DNA from: Bacteroidota bacterium
GTDB taxonomy: Bacteria; Bacteroidota; Bacteroidia; B-17B0; Aurantibacillaceae
DNA: 64,000 nucleotides
Direction: 5' to 3'
NCBI GenBank assembly: GCA_013298715.1
Contig: JAAFIQ010000001.1
Coordinates: forward strand, 310,001-374,000
Shown: positions 45,415 to 54,681 of the stretch, piece by piece
Numbering within the stretch: position 1 is the first letter of the stretch
How the letters are laid out: each line of letters opens with the position of its first letter
Notes under the pieces: generated by a model
The model's input: only the letters and a program-made list of their open reading frames with translations
Told to the model about the DNA's origin: nothing
The model's database searches: none
Program-made: the position numbers and the translations under genes

Positions 45415-45654
45415 ATACTTTTTTTGAATGCTTAAATATACTAGTTTGTGAATGTTCTTCAAAGGGAAAATTTAAGCATGAAATTTTTATTTATTATATA
45501 AATCTGGATTAGATTCGGAATTCGCTAAAGCAAGTTACTTAATAAAAACAATGCGGAATTTTCAGCGATAGTCTAAGAAAATTAATTCTCAGAATTTCTT
45601 ACAAAACTTTTATTCAATTACAGTAATTAAAAAGGAATTTATAATTTTACTTCT
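45415..45654. other. Divergent AT-rich intergenic region
   Basis: About 240 nt between tdh and the sensor kinase gene with no gene or RNA seen. A -7-like TAATTTTA at 45642-45649 precedes the proposed ATT start of the kinase by 5 nt. Confidence 0.4.
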
Positions 45655-47376
45655 ATTAAAAAGCCTGTAATTATATATTTTATATTCTTTAGTCTGCTTA
45701 TCTGCACGCTAGTTGCTCAAGATAATCTTAAAAATTTGAATACGATTAGGCACTTAGAAAATCAACTCACACAAATTAATAAAGTAAATGTATCCGAACT
45801 AAAGACGCTGCATTGCAAAATAGCTACAGAATATAGTCTTCTACTAAACCACCAAAAAACGCTTGAACATTATTTATTGGCCCTTCAGTACGCCAATTCA
45901 GAGCCAAACTCAGTAGAAAAAAATACCATATTTTATAACATTAGCGCACAATTTACAAACTTAAATAAATTAGCTGAAGGCGAACGATACGCCAGAATTG
46001 CTGTAGAAAACTTAAATCAACTAGATACCAATACAAGAGAAAGCGCATTGCGCTTAGGTAGTTGTTATAGCTTGCTTGGCAGTATTTACAATGGTGGTAA
46101 TAATTATGACGAATCTATAAACAACTTAACTAAGGCAGAAATAAAGTTTAACCAACATGGCTTTGATTCACTTTTAGCGGATGTGTTTATTAATAGGGGG
46201 TGTATCAAAATGGATGCTCAATTGTTTAAAGAAGCAAAAGTTGATTTCTTAAATGCATTAAAAATTTACAAAAATAAAAACAACCATGAGGGAATTGCTA
46301 CGACCTATATTAATTTGTGCTCATTACTTTTTAATGCTTATGATTCAGGAATAAAAAAGAATAAAAATGATTTATATTCTTGCTTAGCCTATTTGGATAG
46401 CGCAACCATTCATACAAGAGAGTTTCCAGAATCAATGCATCGCTTAAACTGCTACAATTACAAAAACATTATTTATGAAACCTTAGGTAAAGTTGATAGT
46501 GCAAATAAATACAAACTAAACTTCTACGAACTTAATGAAATAATTAACAATAAAGAATTAACTGCCAAAATAGGTAGAATAGAGCAGGACTTTAACGTTA
46601 AGCTAAAAGATTCGGAAATTGAACGCTTGAAAAATCAAAACACAATTCTTAAAAATGAACAACGAATAAAAACACAAATGCACATTTTTGTAATTGTTGT
46701 GGTGCTTTTAATAGCCTTACTAGCGTTGTCCTTTTATCAAATTAAAACTCTAAACCTAAAACGCAAAAGTTACGAAATTCAACAGAAAGTAAGCAGAGCG
46801 CAAATGGACCCTCATTTTACCTTTAATGCAATTAATTCTGTGCAAGAATACATACTGCTCAATGAACCAGATAAAGCCCATTTGTTTTTGTCTAAATTTT
46901 CTAGAGTAATACGTAACTTTTTAAACAACAATCAAAAAACAAGTATTGATTTAAAGTCTGAGTTAAAATTTTTAAACGATTATATTGAATTAGAAAGCGA
47001 AAGATTTAGAAAACGAATTCACTTTACTGTTAAAAACTTAAGCAACTTACAACTAAATGAAATTATCATATTACCGAGCACATTACAACCTTTGCTAGAA
47101 AATGCTATTTGGCATGGATTTTCAGACGAACAAGAAAATTGTATAATAGAATTAACTATTCTAAATAATAAAAAAATTTTACAACTTATGATAAAAGATA
47201 ATGGTCAAGGTTCTGAAAACTATTATGGTTCAGCACAATCAAAAGGATTGCGTCTAATTGAAGAAAGAATTAATTTGATCAACCATAACCGCAAAGGGGT
47301 ATTTAGTATACATAAGTCAATAGTTGGAGGAACCATTGTAGAGCTTCAATTTCCATTAAATCTAAAATTAGGATGA
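45655..47376 (+). CDS. LytS-type sensor histidine kinase with TPR repeats
   Basis: Periplasmic TPR sensor (about residues 40-310 including YYNISAQFTNLNKLAEGERY, LGSCYSLLGSIYNGG, LADVFINRGCIKMDAQLFKE), one membrane helix (HIFVIVVVLLIALLALSFYQ) and a His_kinase/HATPase pair: QMDPHFTFNAINSVQEYIL carries the phospho-acceptor His; LQPLLENAIWHGF is the N box; GLRLIEERINL is in the G box. The usual first start is a TTG at 45736, but the open frame upstream encodes a clean signal peptide (KKPVIIYFIFFSLLICTLVAQ) that begins with an ATT at 45655; I chose that. Its stop overlaps the regulator start by 4 nt (ATGA). It signals to the LytTR regulator downstream. Confidence 0.82.
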   Translation: MKKPVIIYFIFFSLLICTLVAQDNLKNLNTIRHLENQLTQINKVNVSELKTLHCKIATEYSLLLNHQKTLEHYLLALQYANSEPNSVEKNTIFYNISAQFTNLNKLAEGERYARIAVENLNQLDTNTRESALRLGSCYSLLGSIYNGGNNYDESINNLTKAEIKFNQHGFDSLLADVFINRGCIKMDAQLFKEAKVDFLNALKIYKNKNNHEGIATTYINLCSLLFNAYDSGIKKNKNDLYSCLAYLDSATIHTREFPESMHRLNCYNYKNIIYETLGKVDSANKYKLNFYELNEIINNKELTAKIGRIEQDFNVKLKDSEIERLKNQNTILKNEQRIKTQMHIFVIVVVLLIALLALSFYQIKTLNLKRKSYEIQQKVSRAQMDPHFTFNAINSVQEYILLNEPDKAHLFLSKFSRVIRNFLNNNQKTSIDLKSELKFLNDYIELESERFRKRIHFTVKNLSNLQLNEIIILPSTLQPLLENAIWHGFSDEQENCIIELTILNNKKILQLMIKDNGQGSENYYGSAQSKGLRLIEERINLINHNRKGVFSIHKSIVGGTIVELQFPLNLKLG

Positions 47377-48125
47377 TAAAATTAATTATAGTAGATGATG
47401 AACGAAGTAGTTGCAATGTTTTAAGATTGTTAATCGAAAAATATTTTTTAGATCTTGAGGTTGTTGCAATATGCAGAAATATAGATGATGCTGAAAAAGA
47501 AATTGAAACTAAAAACCCCGATATTGTTTTTTTAGATGTTAAAATGCCAGGTGGTGGTGGCTTTGAATTATTAGCAAAACTAAATCAAATTAATTTCGCC
47601 ATTGTGTTTATAACTGCACACGAAGAATACGCTTTAAAAGCTTTAAAAGAAAGGGCTGTAGATTATTTAATTAAACCAATAAATAAACTTGAATTAGAAA
47701 CTGCAATAATCAAGAGTAAAGAGGCAATTCAGCTTAAAAAATTTTATACAGAGAACAGAGGTCAAACTTTGTCTGCTCCTGACACACAACAAAATTATTT
47801 AGTAATTAACAAACACAAAGGTGAAAAAATAAACGTGTCTGAAATCATGTACATCAAAGCAGAGTCTAACTATTCAGTACTTTATACTCAAACTAAATCA
47901 ATTATTGTTAGTAAAACACTAAAAGAAATTGAGGAAACAATTTGCAATCATAACAACAAACTTATACGAATACACAAGTCGTTTATTGTAAACTATGGCT
48001 ATGTAACCTCTATTTCAAATCACGCAATAAACAACTTTATTATTTTAAACAATGGCGATAAGATAGGAGTTTCAAAAAGACGATGGCTTTTTATTAAAGA
48101 AACATTCAAAAATCTCACTAACTAA
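47373..48125 (+). CDS. LytTR-family response regulator
   Basis: 250 residues. The receiver domain has acidic pocket VDDE at 7-10, phospho-acceptor Asp55 in FLDVKMPG and Lys near 108 in DYLIKPI. The C-terminal ~100 residues are a LytTR DNA-binding domain: KGEKINVSEIMYIKAESNYS, then LIRIHKSFIVNYGYV and IGVSKRRWLFIKETF. It is cotranscribed with the kinase (ATGA overlap). Targets are unknown; the adjacent unknown cluster (48.2-52.0 kb) is a natural candidate but its upstream region shows no clear direct repeats. Confidence 0.95.
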   Translation: MIKLIIVDDERSSCNVLRLLIEKYFLDLEVVAICRNIDDAEKEIETKNPDIVFLDVKMPGGGGFELLAKLNQINFAIVFITAHEEYALKALKERAVDYLIKPINKLELETAIIKSKEAIQLKKFYTENRGQTLSAPDTQQNYLVINKHKGEKINVSEIMYIKAESNYSVLYTQTKSIIVSKTLKEIEETICNHNNKLIRIHKSFIVNYGYVTSISNHAINNFIILNNGDKIGVSKRRWLFIKETFKNLTN

Positions 48126-48223
48126 ATTTGGCAACCTTGAGTTAACGGTAACAAACTCAAAAATGAAGTTTTGTATTTCATTTTAGTGTAATTTAGAATT
48201 CAATTAGTTTTAAACATTAAAGT

Positions 48224-49273
48224 ATGTATCAATTAAACCAACAACTTGACCCTACGTGTAAAGTAGATTTATACGAACATGGCCATCGAAGTATGAACGA
48301 TGAATTTTTAAGACGATTAAAATTTATACCAAATACAATTTCTAATGGTTACGTTAAACTAGATGACTTAGACGGAATAACATTTTGTGATGCCAATGCC
48401 AAGGAAACATCTAAGCGTAATGCTGGATCTAAATCTCAAGAAAGCATAATTACAACTTTCTCGGTTGATAAAAAAGTATTCGTATATGCCAAAACAAATC
48501 CTATTTTATTTGATGCTATTAATCAAAAGAAAATTGACTTTGAATCTCCTAAATTTAAAAAAGGAAATGTGGATGCCTTGTTGACCCTCGATAATGGAAC
48601 ATTTATCTGCATTTATAATTTATGGCACGCTAATAAAACCGCACATATTCACCATTTTGATTATGTGGGGAATACCTTGAGGGATAAAATTGTTAAACTA
48701 AACGAGGACACAAAACTCTATTGTGATTATAAGTTCATATATATTTATGAGCCAGTTGGTTTTCTTACTTTATTAGATTTGAATACGCTAGCAGAAGTTA
48801 AACGCTTTGAAAATATTAGTTACAATGTGAATAATATTTATGATTCTGAAAGGCACAAGCGTACAGACTATTATTTCTTTTTAAAAGCGGATGATAAAAA
48901 AACGTTCATAATATTTGATAAAGATGGCAACTTCTCTAGTTACATGCCAGAAAGTGGAGAGTTGAAATTAATTCACGAACAATTTAATCTTCGCTTATTT
49001 GAAAAAACAAGTTCAAAAAAAATACAGCTAGATGGTAAGGATTACGAAATTGACCTAATTCAATACCAAGTAAAAAAGGGAGAAAGTGTTATTTTTGAAA
49101 CAATAGAATTTGAAAAAGAGAAAAAAAATTCTTTTAAAACTATTGGGTACTTCCCGGTGTCATGCGATTTACTTGCTGAGAATAAGCTTGGCATTTACTT
49201 CAATTCACGTTTTCAGTTTCCTAACTCAAAATTCGGTTTTTTCAAAAGTGGCTATTCTGTTATTGAATTTTAA
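48224..49273 (+). CDS. Cytoplasmic protein of unknown function, beta-propeller-like
   Basis: 349 residues from an ATG 98 nt after the response regulator, without a signal peptide. Spaced hydrophobic strands and turns such as DALLTLDNGTFICIYNLW, YKFIYIYEPVGFLTLLDLNT and KKTFIIFDKDGNFSSYMPES suggest a beta-propeller or WD-like fold. No catalytic motif is seen. It starts a tight row of five same-strand genes, none of which I recognise. Immunity or accessory roles in a toxin/contact system would fit the SMI1-type gene at the end of the row, but this is only contextual. Confidence 0.65.
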   Translation: MYQLNQQLDPTCKVDLYEHGHRSMNDEFLRRLKFIPNTISNGYVKLDDLDGITFCDANAKETSKRNAGSKSQESIITTFSVDKKVFVYAKTNPILFDAINQKKIDFESPKFKKGNVDALLTLDNGTFICIYNLWHANKTAHIHHFDYVGNTLRDKIVKLNEDTKLYCDYKFIYIYEPVGFLTLLDLNTLAEVKRFENISYNVNNIYDSERHKRTDYYFFLKADDKKTFIIFDKDGNFSSYMPESGELKLIHEQFNLRLFEKTSSKKIQLDGKDYEIDLIQYQVKKGESVIFETIEFEKEKKNSFKTIGYFPVSCDLLAENKLGIYFNSRFQFPNSKFGFFKSGYSVIEF

Positions 49274-49296
49274 AATTAAATACTTATTATCTAAAT

Positions 49297-49893
49297 ATGA
49301 AAAACACAGTTAACACATTCGATTTTAAGCAATGCATTGAAGAAAGAATAAAAGAATTTAATGCCAAATGGGTAAAGCGTAAAATTACGTATAACCGAAC
49401 ATTCATAAAGAGTGGAAAAGAACCGAAGCTTCCGGATTGGCTACCAGTAGAACTAAGAAGTTATTATAACGCTTATAAAGAATTAACTATTTTCTCTATT
49501 AATGGAATTTTTAAACTTAATAGCATTGACAAATTAACAAAACATTACATCGACAATGAATATAAACTGGATGGTAAAAAGATAAAAGATGAATGGGCAG
49601 AACATTTGGTTAATTTTAATGGATTTTACTACCACTTGCAGGAAGAAAAAGTCATTCTTGACTTAGATGAAAATAAATTACTAAGATTGGAAGGTATCAG
49701 CTTATCTGAATTTATTCGTTTGAAGGTAGCATTACTTGGCACTAGAAATTGGGAGTACTTATATGCAAAAAACAAAAGTAACTTTAACAAGGAAATAAAG
49801 CAGTTTCAAACAGATTATAATACAGCCTTTACTGGAATAGTTATGCCAAGCTGGATAGATTTTAAATTACCAAAAGAATTTAACCTAGAATGA
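49297..49893 (+). CDS. Hypothetical protein, possibly SMI1/KNR4-like
   Basis: 198 residues from an ATG 23 nt after the previous stop. Near residue 45 it reads LPDWLPVELRSYYNAYKEL, reminiscent of the (LP-ELKEFY---NG) core of SMI1/KNR4 immunity domains, but the downstream signature is weak. No signal peptide or membrane segment. Its stop overlaps the next start (ATGA). Confidence 0.55.
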   Translation: MKNTVNTFDFKQCIEERIKEFNAKWVKRKITYNRTFIKSGKEPKLPDWLPVELRSYYNAYKELTIFSINGIFKLNSIDKLTKHYIDNEYKLDGKKIKDEWAEHLVNFNGFYYHLQEEKVILDLDENKLLRLEGISLSEFIRLKVALLGTRNWEYLYAKNKSNFNKEIKQFQTDYNTAFTGIVMPSWIDFKLPKEFNLE

Positions 49894-50546
49894 CAACACC
49901 AAAAATTGGCGATCGTGTTTTATTCTACCCGGGTTATTTAAGAGGAATGGTATTAGAGGTAAAACCACAAAAAATGAGAGTCCGTTTTGATACCGAATTA
50001 GAGGTGTGGGTCATGAAAAGTATGATCTCGCCAGTGCCTGAAGACGTATATGAACAGGTGTACCGAAGGCCAAGTTCTATTTGCAGGTTTTCGTACAAAC
50101 AACTTGTAGCCTTTGATAATTCTGTATATAGTAAACATGAAATATTTGGTACTGGTAAAGATATGTATGTTGGCGCCTTGTATAACCTTTCCGCTATTTT
50201 TAAATCCATTCCATTTACAAAAGCATTTAAGTTTGTGGTTAAACTAACCAAGGAAATTATTTACAGAAAACACACAGATGATGAAAGTTATATTTGCCTT
50301 TTTCTTTGGAATGGCCTTCAATTATCAGCCGCTTTTGATAGTGATAAAGAAGAAGTAAAACAGCAAATAAAACTACATAATAAGGAGTTAGTAGAATTAT
50401 CAACTAAACTTAAAGTTAAATATAAGGGGTATCAATCAGCAATAGATAGTTCGAAAGTAATTCGCTCTTTTGGTCATGACTTATCGTTAAAAAAACTAAA
50501 AGAATCAGAAAGAAGATTTAAAAAAATATTTTGCCGTCCTATATAA
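49890..50546 (+). CDS. Hypothetical protein with N-terminal SH3/Tudor-like barrel
   Basis: 218 residues; start overlaps the upstream stop by 4 nt. The first ~45 residues (KIGDRVLFYPGYLRGMVLEV ... VRFDTELEVWV) are of the KOW/Tudor-like small-barrel type, which bind RNA or proteins. A mixed alpha-beta middle and a Lys-rich C-terminal helix (LHNKELVELSTKLKVKYKGY ... KLKESERRFKKIF) follow. No family name can be given. Confidence 0.55.
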   Translation: MTTPKIGDRVLFYPGYLRGMVLEVKPQKMRVRFDTELEVWVMKSMISPVPEDVYEQVYRRPSSICRFSYKQLVAFDNSVYSKHEIFGTGKDMYVGALYNLSAIFKSIPFTKAFKFVVKLTKEIIYRKHTDDESYICLFLWNGLQLSAAFDSDKEEVKQQIKLHNKELVELSTKLKVKYKGYQSAIDSSKVIRSFGHDLSLKKLKESERRFKKIFCRPI

Positions 50547-50598
50547 TTAAATCTAAGAGTACACAAACCTAATAAAACAATATTCAACACTAAAAACT

Positions 50599-51495
50599 AT
50601 GGAAAAAGAATTTACATTAGATGAACTACAACAGATGGTTAGCACTATTAACCGCAACCTTGGTAAAATTGCGCTAACATTTAATCATTTAAAAGAAGAG
50701 CTGGTAGAATTAAGCCCTATGGAAAGTTACCTCGTTAAGTATCCTGAAAATTTTAAAAAGGAAGAAAGCGTGGCTTATGCTAATGAATTTAGAGAGTGTT
50801 TGAAAAATGAATTTTTTCCGAAACAAAAAAAGCGGGAAGAAGAATTATTTGATCAGTTAGAAAAGCTCCCTAATCATGAATTAGAAAGTGTTGAACACAT
50901 AATTGAAAACTATTTGAATAGCGGCTCTTCTTCTATAGCTGAAAGGGCAAAAGTACTAATTTCTAAATCCAATATTCGAAATCGTTTATCAAAGTATTTA
51001 GATGATGCTGTTGGTAATAACCCAACAATGGTTATGGTGGCTAACAATAACTTAAAAGCGTTAAGAATAGATGAAGAATTTTGGAAAGCGCATAGGTTAG
51101 CAGAATTGGCAGATAAGTTTATTAATTACTTTCAAGCTAACCTTAAAGTTGGCCATGATAAGGATATGATAGGTATGCATGTGCTTTGGCCTTTTGGCGC
51201 AGCTGCTACTGATATTCTGGAGAAACTAAGTGTATTTCAAGAAAAAATTATTGAATTGTGTTCTTTAGATCAATTAGATCACAGAGGACTAGGATCTTTT
51301 TTGTTTATGATTGAAAAAAGGTATAGAAATTTGGCCCCTTATTGGACGATAGAGAACAGAGAACTGCTCCAAACTCACCTTCAACACCTTGCTGATTCTC
51401 ATAAAAGAAAAGGAGATAGTTGGGTAAAAGATAATTTATATACTCCATTAAAAGTAGTACAAGAAGTTAATAAGGAATTGAAAAAGAAAAATTAA
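50599..51495 (+). CDS. Hypothetical all-helical cytoplasmic protein
   Basis: 298 residues, strongly predicted helical, rich in Glu, Lys and Leu: DELQQMVSTINRNLGKIALT near 8, KKREEELFDQLEKL near 77, then ERAKVLISKSNIRNRLSKYL near 119. No signal or membrane region. It lies 52 nt downstream of the previous gene and 3 nt before the next, with the same orientation, so it belongs to the same unit. Not recognised. Confidence 0.6.
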   Translation: MEKEFTLDELQQMVSTINRNLGKIALTFNHLKEELVELSPMESYLVKYPENFKKEESVAYANEFRECLKNEFFPKQKKREEELFDQLEKLPNHELESVEHIIENYLNSGSSSIAERAKVLISKSNIRNRLSKYLDDAVGNNPTMVMVANNNLKALRIDEEFWKAHRLAELADKFINYFQANLKVGHDKDMIGMHVLWPFGAAATDILEKLSVFQEKIIELCSLDQLDHRGLGSFLFMIEKRYRNLAPYWTIENRELLQTHLQHLADSHKRKGDSWVKDNLYTPLKVVQEVNKELKKKN

Positions 51496-51498
51496 AAC

Positions 51499-51963
51499 AT
51501 GGAAGAAGTAGTTAAATTTTTAAACACATTTATAAAAGCAGAACACAATACAAATTTATTATCTAGAAAACCTGATATTCTTTTGTACAACAAAGCACTT
51601 GACACAATGGATGAGTTTTTGCGCATTAGCTTAAAACAAGGTTTAGGAATGATGAAAATGGATGAACCCAAATATGCCTCTTTTTACGAATTTGCAGATT
51701 TAGTTCCTGTGACAAAAGAGCGTTACTTTTTTAGATTAAATAAGATTAGTACCGACTCAAACTTTTTGTATTGTGCTTACATGAGTTCTATAGATGGACC
51801 AAGAAAATATTTTAATACCTTTATTGTAAAACCCAAACTCAATTCTTTTGAAATTGTGAGTGTATTTACTTGGGGAAAAGGTAAAACCTCTAAAAACCAT
51901 TGGTACTATAGTGTCGGTGAAGAAATGAGATACACGGATTTAAAACCTATTCAAATTAGTTAA
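51499..51963 (+). CDS. Hypothetical protein
   Basis: 154 residues from an ATG 3 nt after the previous stop. The N-terminal half is helical; the C-terminal half has beta strands ending in KTSKNHWYYSVGEEMRYTDL. It resembles small immunity-type proteins in size and composition, but no motif settles this. It is the last intact gene of the row; a remnant of an S41-like gene follows at once. Confidence 0.5.
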   Translation: MEEVVKFLNTFIKAEHNTNLLSRKPDILLYNKALDTMDEFLRISLKQGLGMMKMDEPKYASFYEFADLVPVTKERYFFRLNKISTDSNFLYCAYMSSIDGPRKYFNTFIVKPKLNSFEIVSVFTWGKGKTSKNHWYYSVGEEMRYTDLKPIQIS

Positions 51964-51969
51964 AAAGAT

Positions 51970-52071
51970 TAGGTAGTATTAATGCTTTGGTTTACATTTT
52001 TGAACAATTGAACGATTATCACAGTAAATATTCTGAAGGATTGGTAATTAATGGTGCTGATTACAAATGAA
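51970..52071 (+). pseudogene. Fragment of an S41-protease paralogue
   Basis: Bases 51978-52025 encode INALVYIFEQLNDYHS and match 53731-53778 inside the intact gene downstream at 42 of 48 bases; all but one codon difference is synonymous (Ile for Val is the exception). The frame then diverges (KYSEGLVINGADYK) and stops near 52070. Upstream it merges into the end of the preceding gene. This is a stump of a second copy, left by a deletion or insertion. Confidence 0.65.
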
Positions 52072-52211
52072 AGATTAAAATGCAAAAGGGTAAATGAAAA
52101 ATAAATTTATATATTGATAAATCTGATTACTATCATAATTACGAAATGTGTTTCTATAAAATATAATTTTTACCAATTTACCTTACCTAAGGTAGCTTAA
52201 AAACTAATAAA

Positions 52212-53498
52212 ATGGAATTAAAAGAAAAATTCAATGCTCGAAAAAAAATATTTAAAGAACAAACTTTTCTACTAAATGCGAATTTCCATTTCTTTGAACC
52301 ATTAGAAACCTTTAATGTTAAAAGGCTAGAAAAGAAAATTGGTATGGCGTTACCTAAAGACATAATTGAATTTTATAAAACCTGCAATGGCTTCTTGTTT
52401 GATTGGTCAATAAAATTGGATAAAAACCGTATTACTGGTTACTCATTTCTTATGAGCTATTTTCATTTGTTTTCTAGGGAGCATGCGCCAAGAACTGGAG
52501 AAAGTAAAGGCTTTTACAACATAAATACTAGCAATGCAAAAGCAAAAAAATTAGAACGGTTATTTATTTTTGATCATATTCATTTTAGTAACTATGTACT
52601 TTGTGACTTTGAAAATAGCCGAGATGAAACACAATTATACCTCTACTTACACGATGGTAGGCTTTTTAAAATGAACCTAAATGTTATGGAATATGCGGAT
52701 AAGGTGTTGGAATATGGGGCTATCTATTTATGGCAACGACACTTTTGTAATGATTATGTTATTTCGCCGTTAGATTTAAAGGATGATTGTGAAAGCAATT
52801 TGAAAACTATTTTTAAATCTGTTGACACAACTTCTTTTAATCCTGAGCTCAAAAGACTTACTGTTCCAAATACAGTAGTTAATTACCGTAAAATTTTTGA
52901 AGACTCAATCTCATTATTCACAAAAGATAAAAAAGTTAAAATCACAAAAAATGAAATTCAATTAGGAGCACCCATTGGTTATCTTACCAAAGCACAATAT
53001 GTGCTTGGGAAAAAGCTGCCGGATTCCTTACTTGCATTCTATTCACAAATGAATGGCATACAATTAGAGTGGCATAAAAATAACCATGGAGGTGCAATTA
53101 ATATGTATAGTATTGAAAATGTATTAGGTGGGCCTATAAGTAATTTCGGCCACAACAATAAAGATTGGTTAAGAAAAAACGATTATTTAGATATTTTATG
53201 GTTTGATGAAGAAGATGATGAAGCTGAGCATTATCAAAAGTTACGCCCTTTAGATGTGCCTTATGGAACACACGATTTTGTTGGCATAAACCCCGATGAC
53301 TTCTCATTGCATTTTTGTTCAGCAAGAAGCAACATCAAACCGTTTCCTCTTAGTTTTGAAAAATATATTCAATACTTAATTGACTATTTGGGCACAGGCA
53401 GTTGGCACCATCTTTTAATTGAAGGGAAAGGTGTTAAAGTAGGCGATTTTAAGCTGGTTGATTTTATTAAAGAAAATTTTAAATCTTGGAAATTATAG
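52212..53498 (+). CDS. Protein with two SMI1/KNR4-type domains
   Basis: 428 residues. Domain 1 near 38-180 includes LEKKIGMALPKDIIEFYKTC followed by NGFLFDW; domain 2 near 250-410 includes LGKKLPDSLLAFYSQMNG, IQLEW, MYSIENVL and later VGINPDDFSLHFCSARSNIK. Both have the (LP-DI/SLL-FY--(C/M)NG) pattern of SMI1/KNR4 (SUKH) proteins. SUKH proteins are commonly immunity proteins against polymorphic or contact-dependent toxins. Two domains in one chain might neutralise two toxins or form a pseudo-dimer. No toxin gene is beside it. It sits between a remnant and an intact copy of an S41-like gene. Confidence 0.8.
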   Translation: MELKEKFNARKKIFKEQTFLLNANFHFFEPLETFNVKRLEKKIGMALPKDIIEFYKTCNGFLFDWSIKLDKNRITGYSFLMSYFHLFSREHAPRTGESKGFYNINTSNAKAKKLERLFIFDHIHFSNYVLCDFENSRDETQLYLYLHDGRLFKMNLNVMEYADKVLEYGAIYLWQRHFCNDYVISPLDLKDDCESNLKTIFKSVDTTSFNPELKRLTVPNTVVNYRKIFEDSISLFTKDKKVKITKNEIQLGAPIGYLTKAQYVLGKKLPDSLLAFYSQMNGIQLEWHKNNHGGAINMYSIENVLGGPISNFGHNNKDWLRKNDYLDILWFDEEDDEAEHYQKLRPLDVPYGTHDFVGINPDDFSLHFCSARSNIKPFPLSFEKYIQYLIDYLGTGSWHHLLIEGKGVKVGDFKLVDFIKENFKSWKL

Positions 53499-53535
53499 AT
53501 GTAATTTTGGAATAACAATTACGTAACTCAGTTTT

Positions 53536-54558
53536 ATGAAGAAACAAATACTACTCATACTAGCACTTTCTATTTCAACTTCCAAGTTGGTTGCCCAAAT
53601 ACCAATTAAAATGGATAGTATCTTTAATTTTATAAAACGTGAAAGCATATACACAAAAATTGCTGATTGGAATAAAATAGAGGTAGGATTCAAAGAAAAA
53701 ATAAAACTAGCTAAAAAAGATGTTGATAGCATTAATGCGTTGGTTTATGTGTTTGAACAGTTAAACGATTATCACAGTGCCATTTACTATAACAACCGTG
53801 GGTATGCTAACTACCCAGTTTTTGATGACTCAACAAGAAATAAATTACTTCCACTAATTAAACTTTCGCAAGAAAGAACAGGAATTTTTACAGCACAAGT
53901 TTTAGAAAACAATTACATCTATTTGCAAGTGCCGGGAATTAGTGCTTTTGGCGATGACGTTACCAAATTCGGGCAAAAACTTTCAGACACTTTGTGCAAC
54001 TATGTTACGGCTAAAACCAAAGGAATTATTTTAGACTTACGTATAAATGGCGGTGGTCAGTTTAGTTCTATGGCAGCTGGCATTGCACCACTTTATGATT
54101 CAAAATATATTGGTGGAGGTATTAATAACTCTTCTAAAATAAGCACTAAATTTTTTATAAAAGATGGTAATCTATTCATGAACACCATTCAAAGCACCAC
54201 AATTAAGCACAAAACAAAACTGAACTTATCAAAAATACCACTGGTAGTTTTAATTGGGCCAATTACTATGAGCTCAGGTAGTATTTTAGGAATTACCCTT
54301 AAAGGTAGAAAAAATACGATCTTCATTGGAGAAAATACAGCGGATGGCTATACTACCTGTAATAACTATTTCACATTTGGAGAACAATTAGCGTTAAATT
54401 TAGCTATAGAGCATAGTGTAGATAGAAATAACACTATTTACAAACAGTTTCTAATGCCTGATAGAATTATTAACGGTGGTGATAACTTTGATAAACTTGA
54501 AACAGACAAAAAAATAGTTGAAGGATTAAAATGGCTCAAGTCGCTCAATAAGAAATAA
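53536..54558 (+). CDS. Secreted S41-family protease-like protein
   Basis: 340 residues with signal peptide MKKQILLILALSISTSKLVAQ. The tail-specific protease domain has GIILDLRINGGGQFSSMAAG near 174, VVLIGPITMSSGSILGITLK near 237 (candidate nucleophile Ser in MSSGS) and IFIGENTADGYTT near 263. S41 families use a Ser/Lys dyad or Ser-His-Glu triad; I cannot prove a complete set here. No PDZ domain is apparent. It is probably periplasmic or outer surface. A fragment of a second copy lies 1.5 kb upstream. Confidence 0.78.
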   Translation: MKKQILLILALSISTSKLVAQIPIKMDSIFNFIKRESIYTKIADWNKIEVGFKEKIKLAKKDVDSINALVYVFEQLNDYHSAIYYNNRGYANYPVFDDSTRNKLLPLIKLSQERTGIFTAQVLENNYIYLQVPGISAFGDDVTKFGQKLSDTLCNYVTAKTKGIILDLRINGGGQFSSMAAGIAPLYDSKYIGGGINNSSKISTKFFIKDGNLFMNTIQSTTIKHKTKLNLSKIPLVVLIGPITMSSGSILGITLKGRKNTIFIGENTADGYTTCNNYFTFGEQLALNLAIEHSVDRNNTIYKQFLMPDRIINGGDNFDKLETDKKIVEGLKWLKSLNKK

Positions 54559-54681
54559 ACAAGGAAATACCGCCGAAATGAGTTATACTAACAAAGTGGA
54601 AAGATAAACCAAAAAAAATATTCTTATGCAATCTCTATTATAAGCAAAATAATTATTTGCTTATCAATAAAAACAAAAAAA

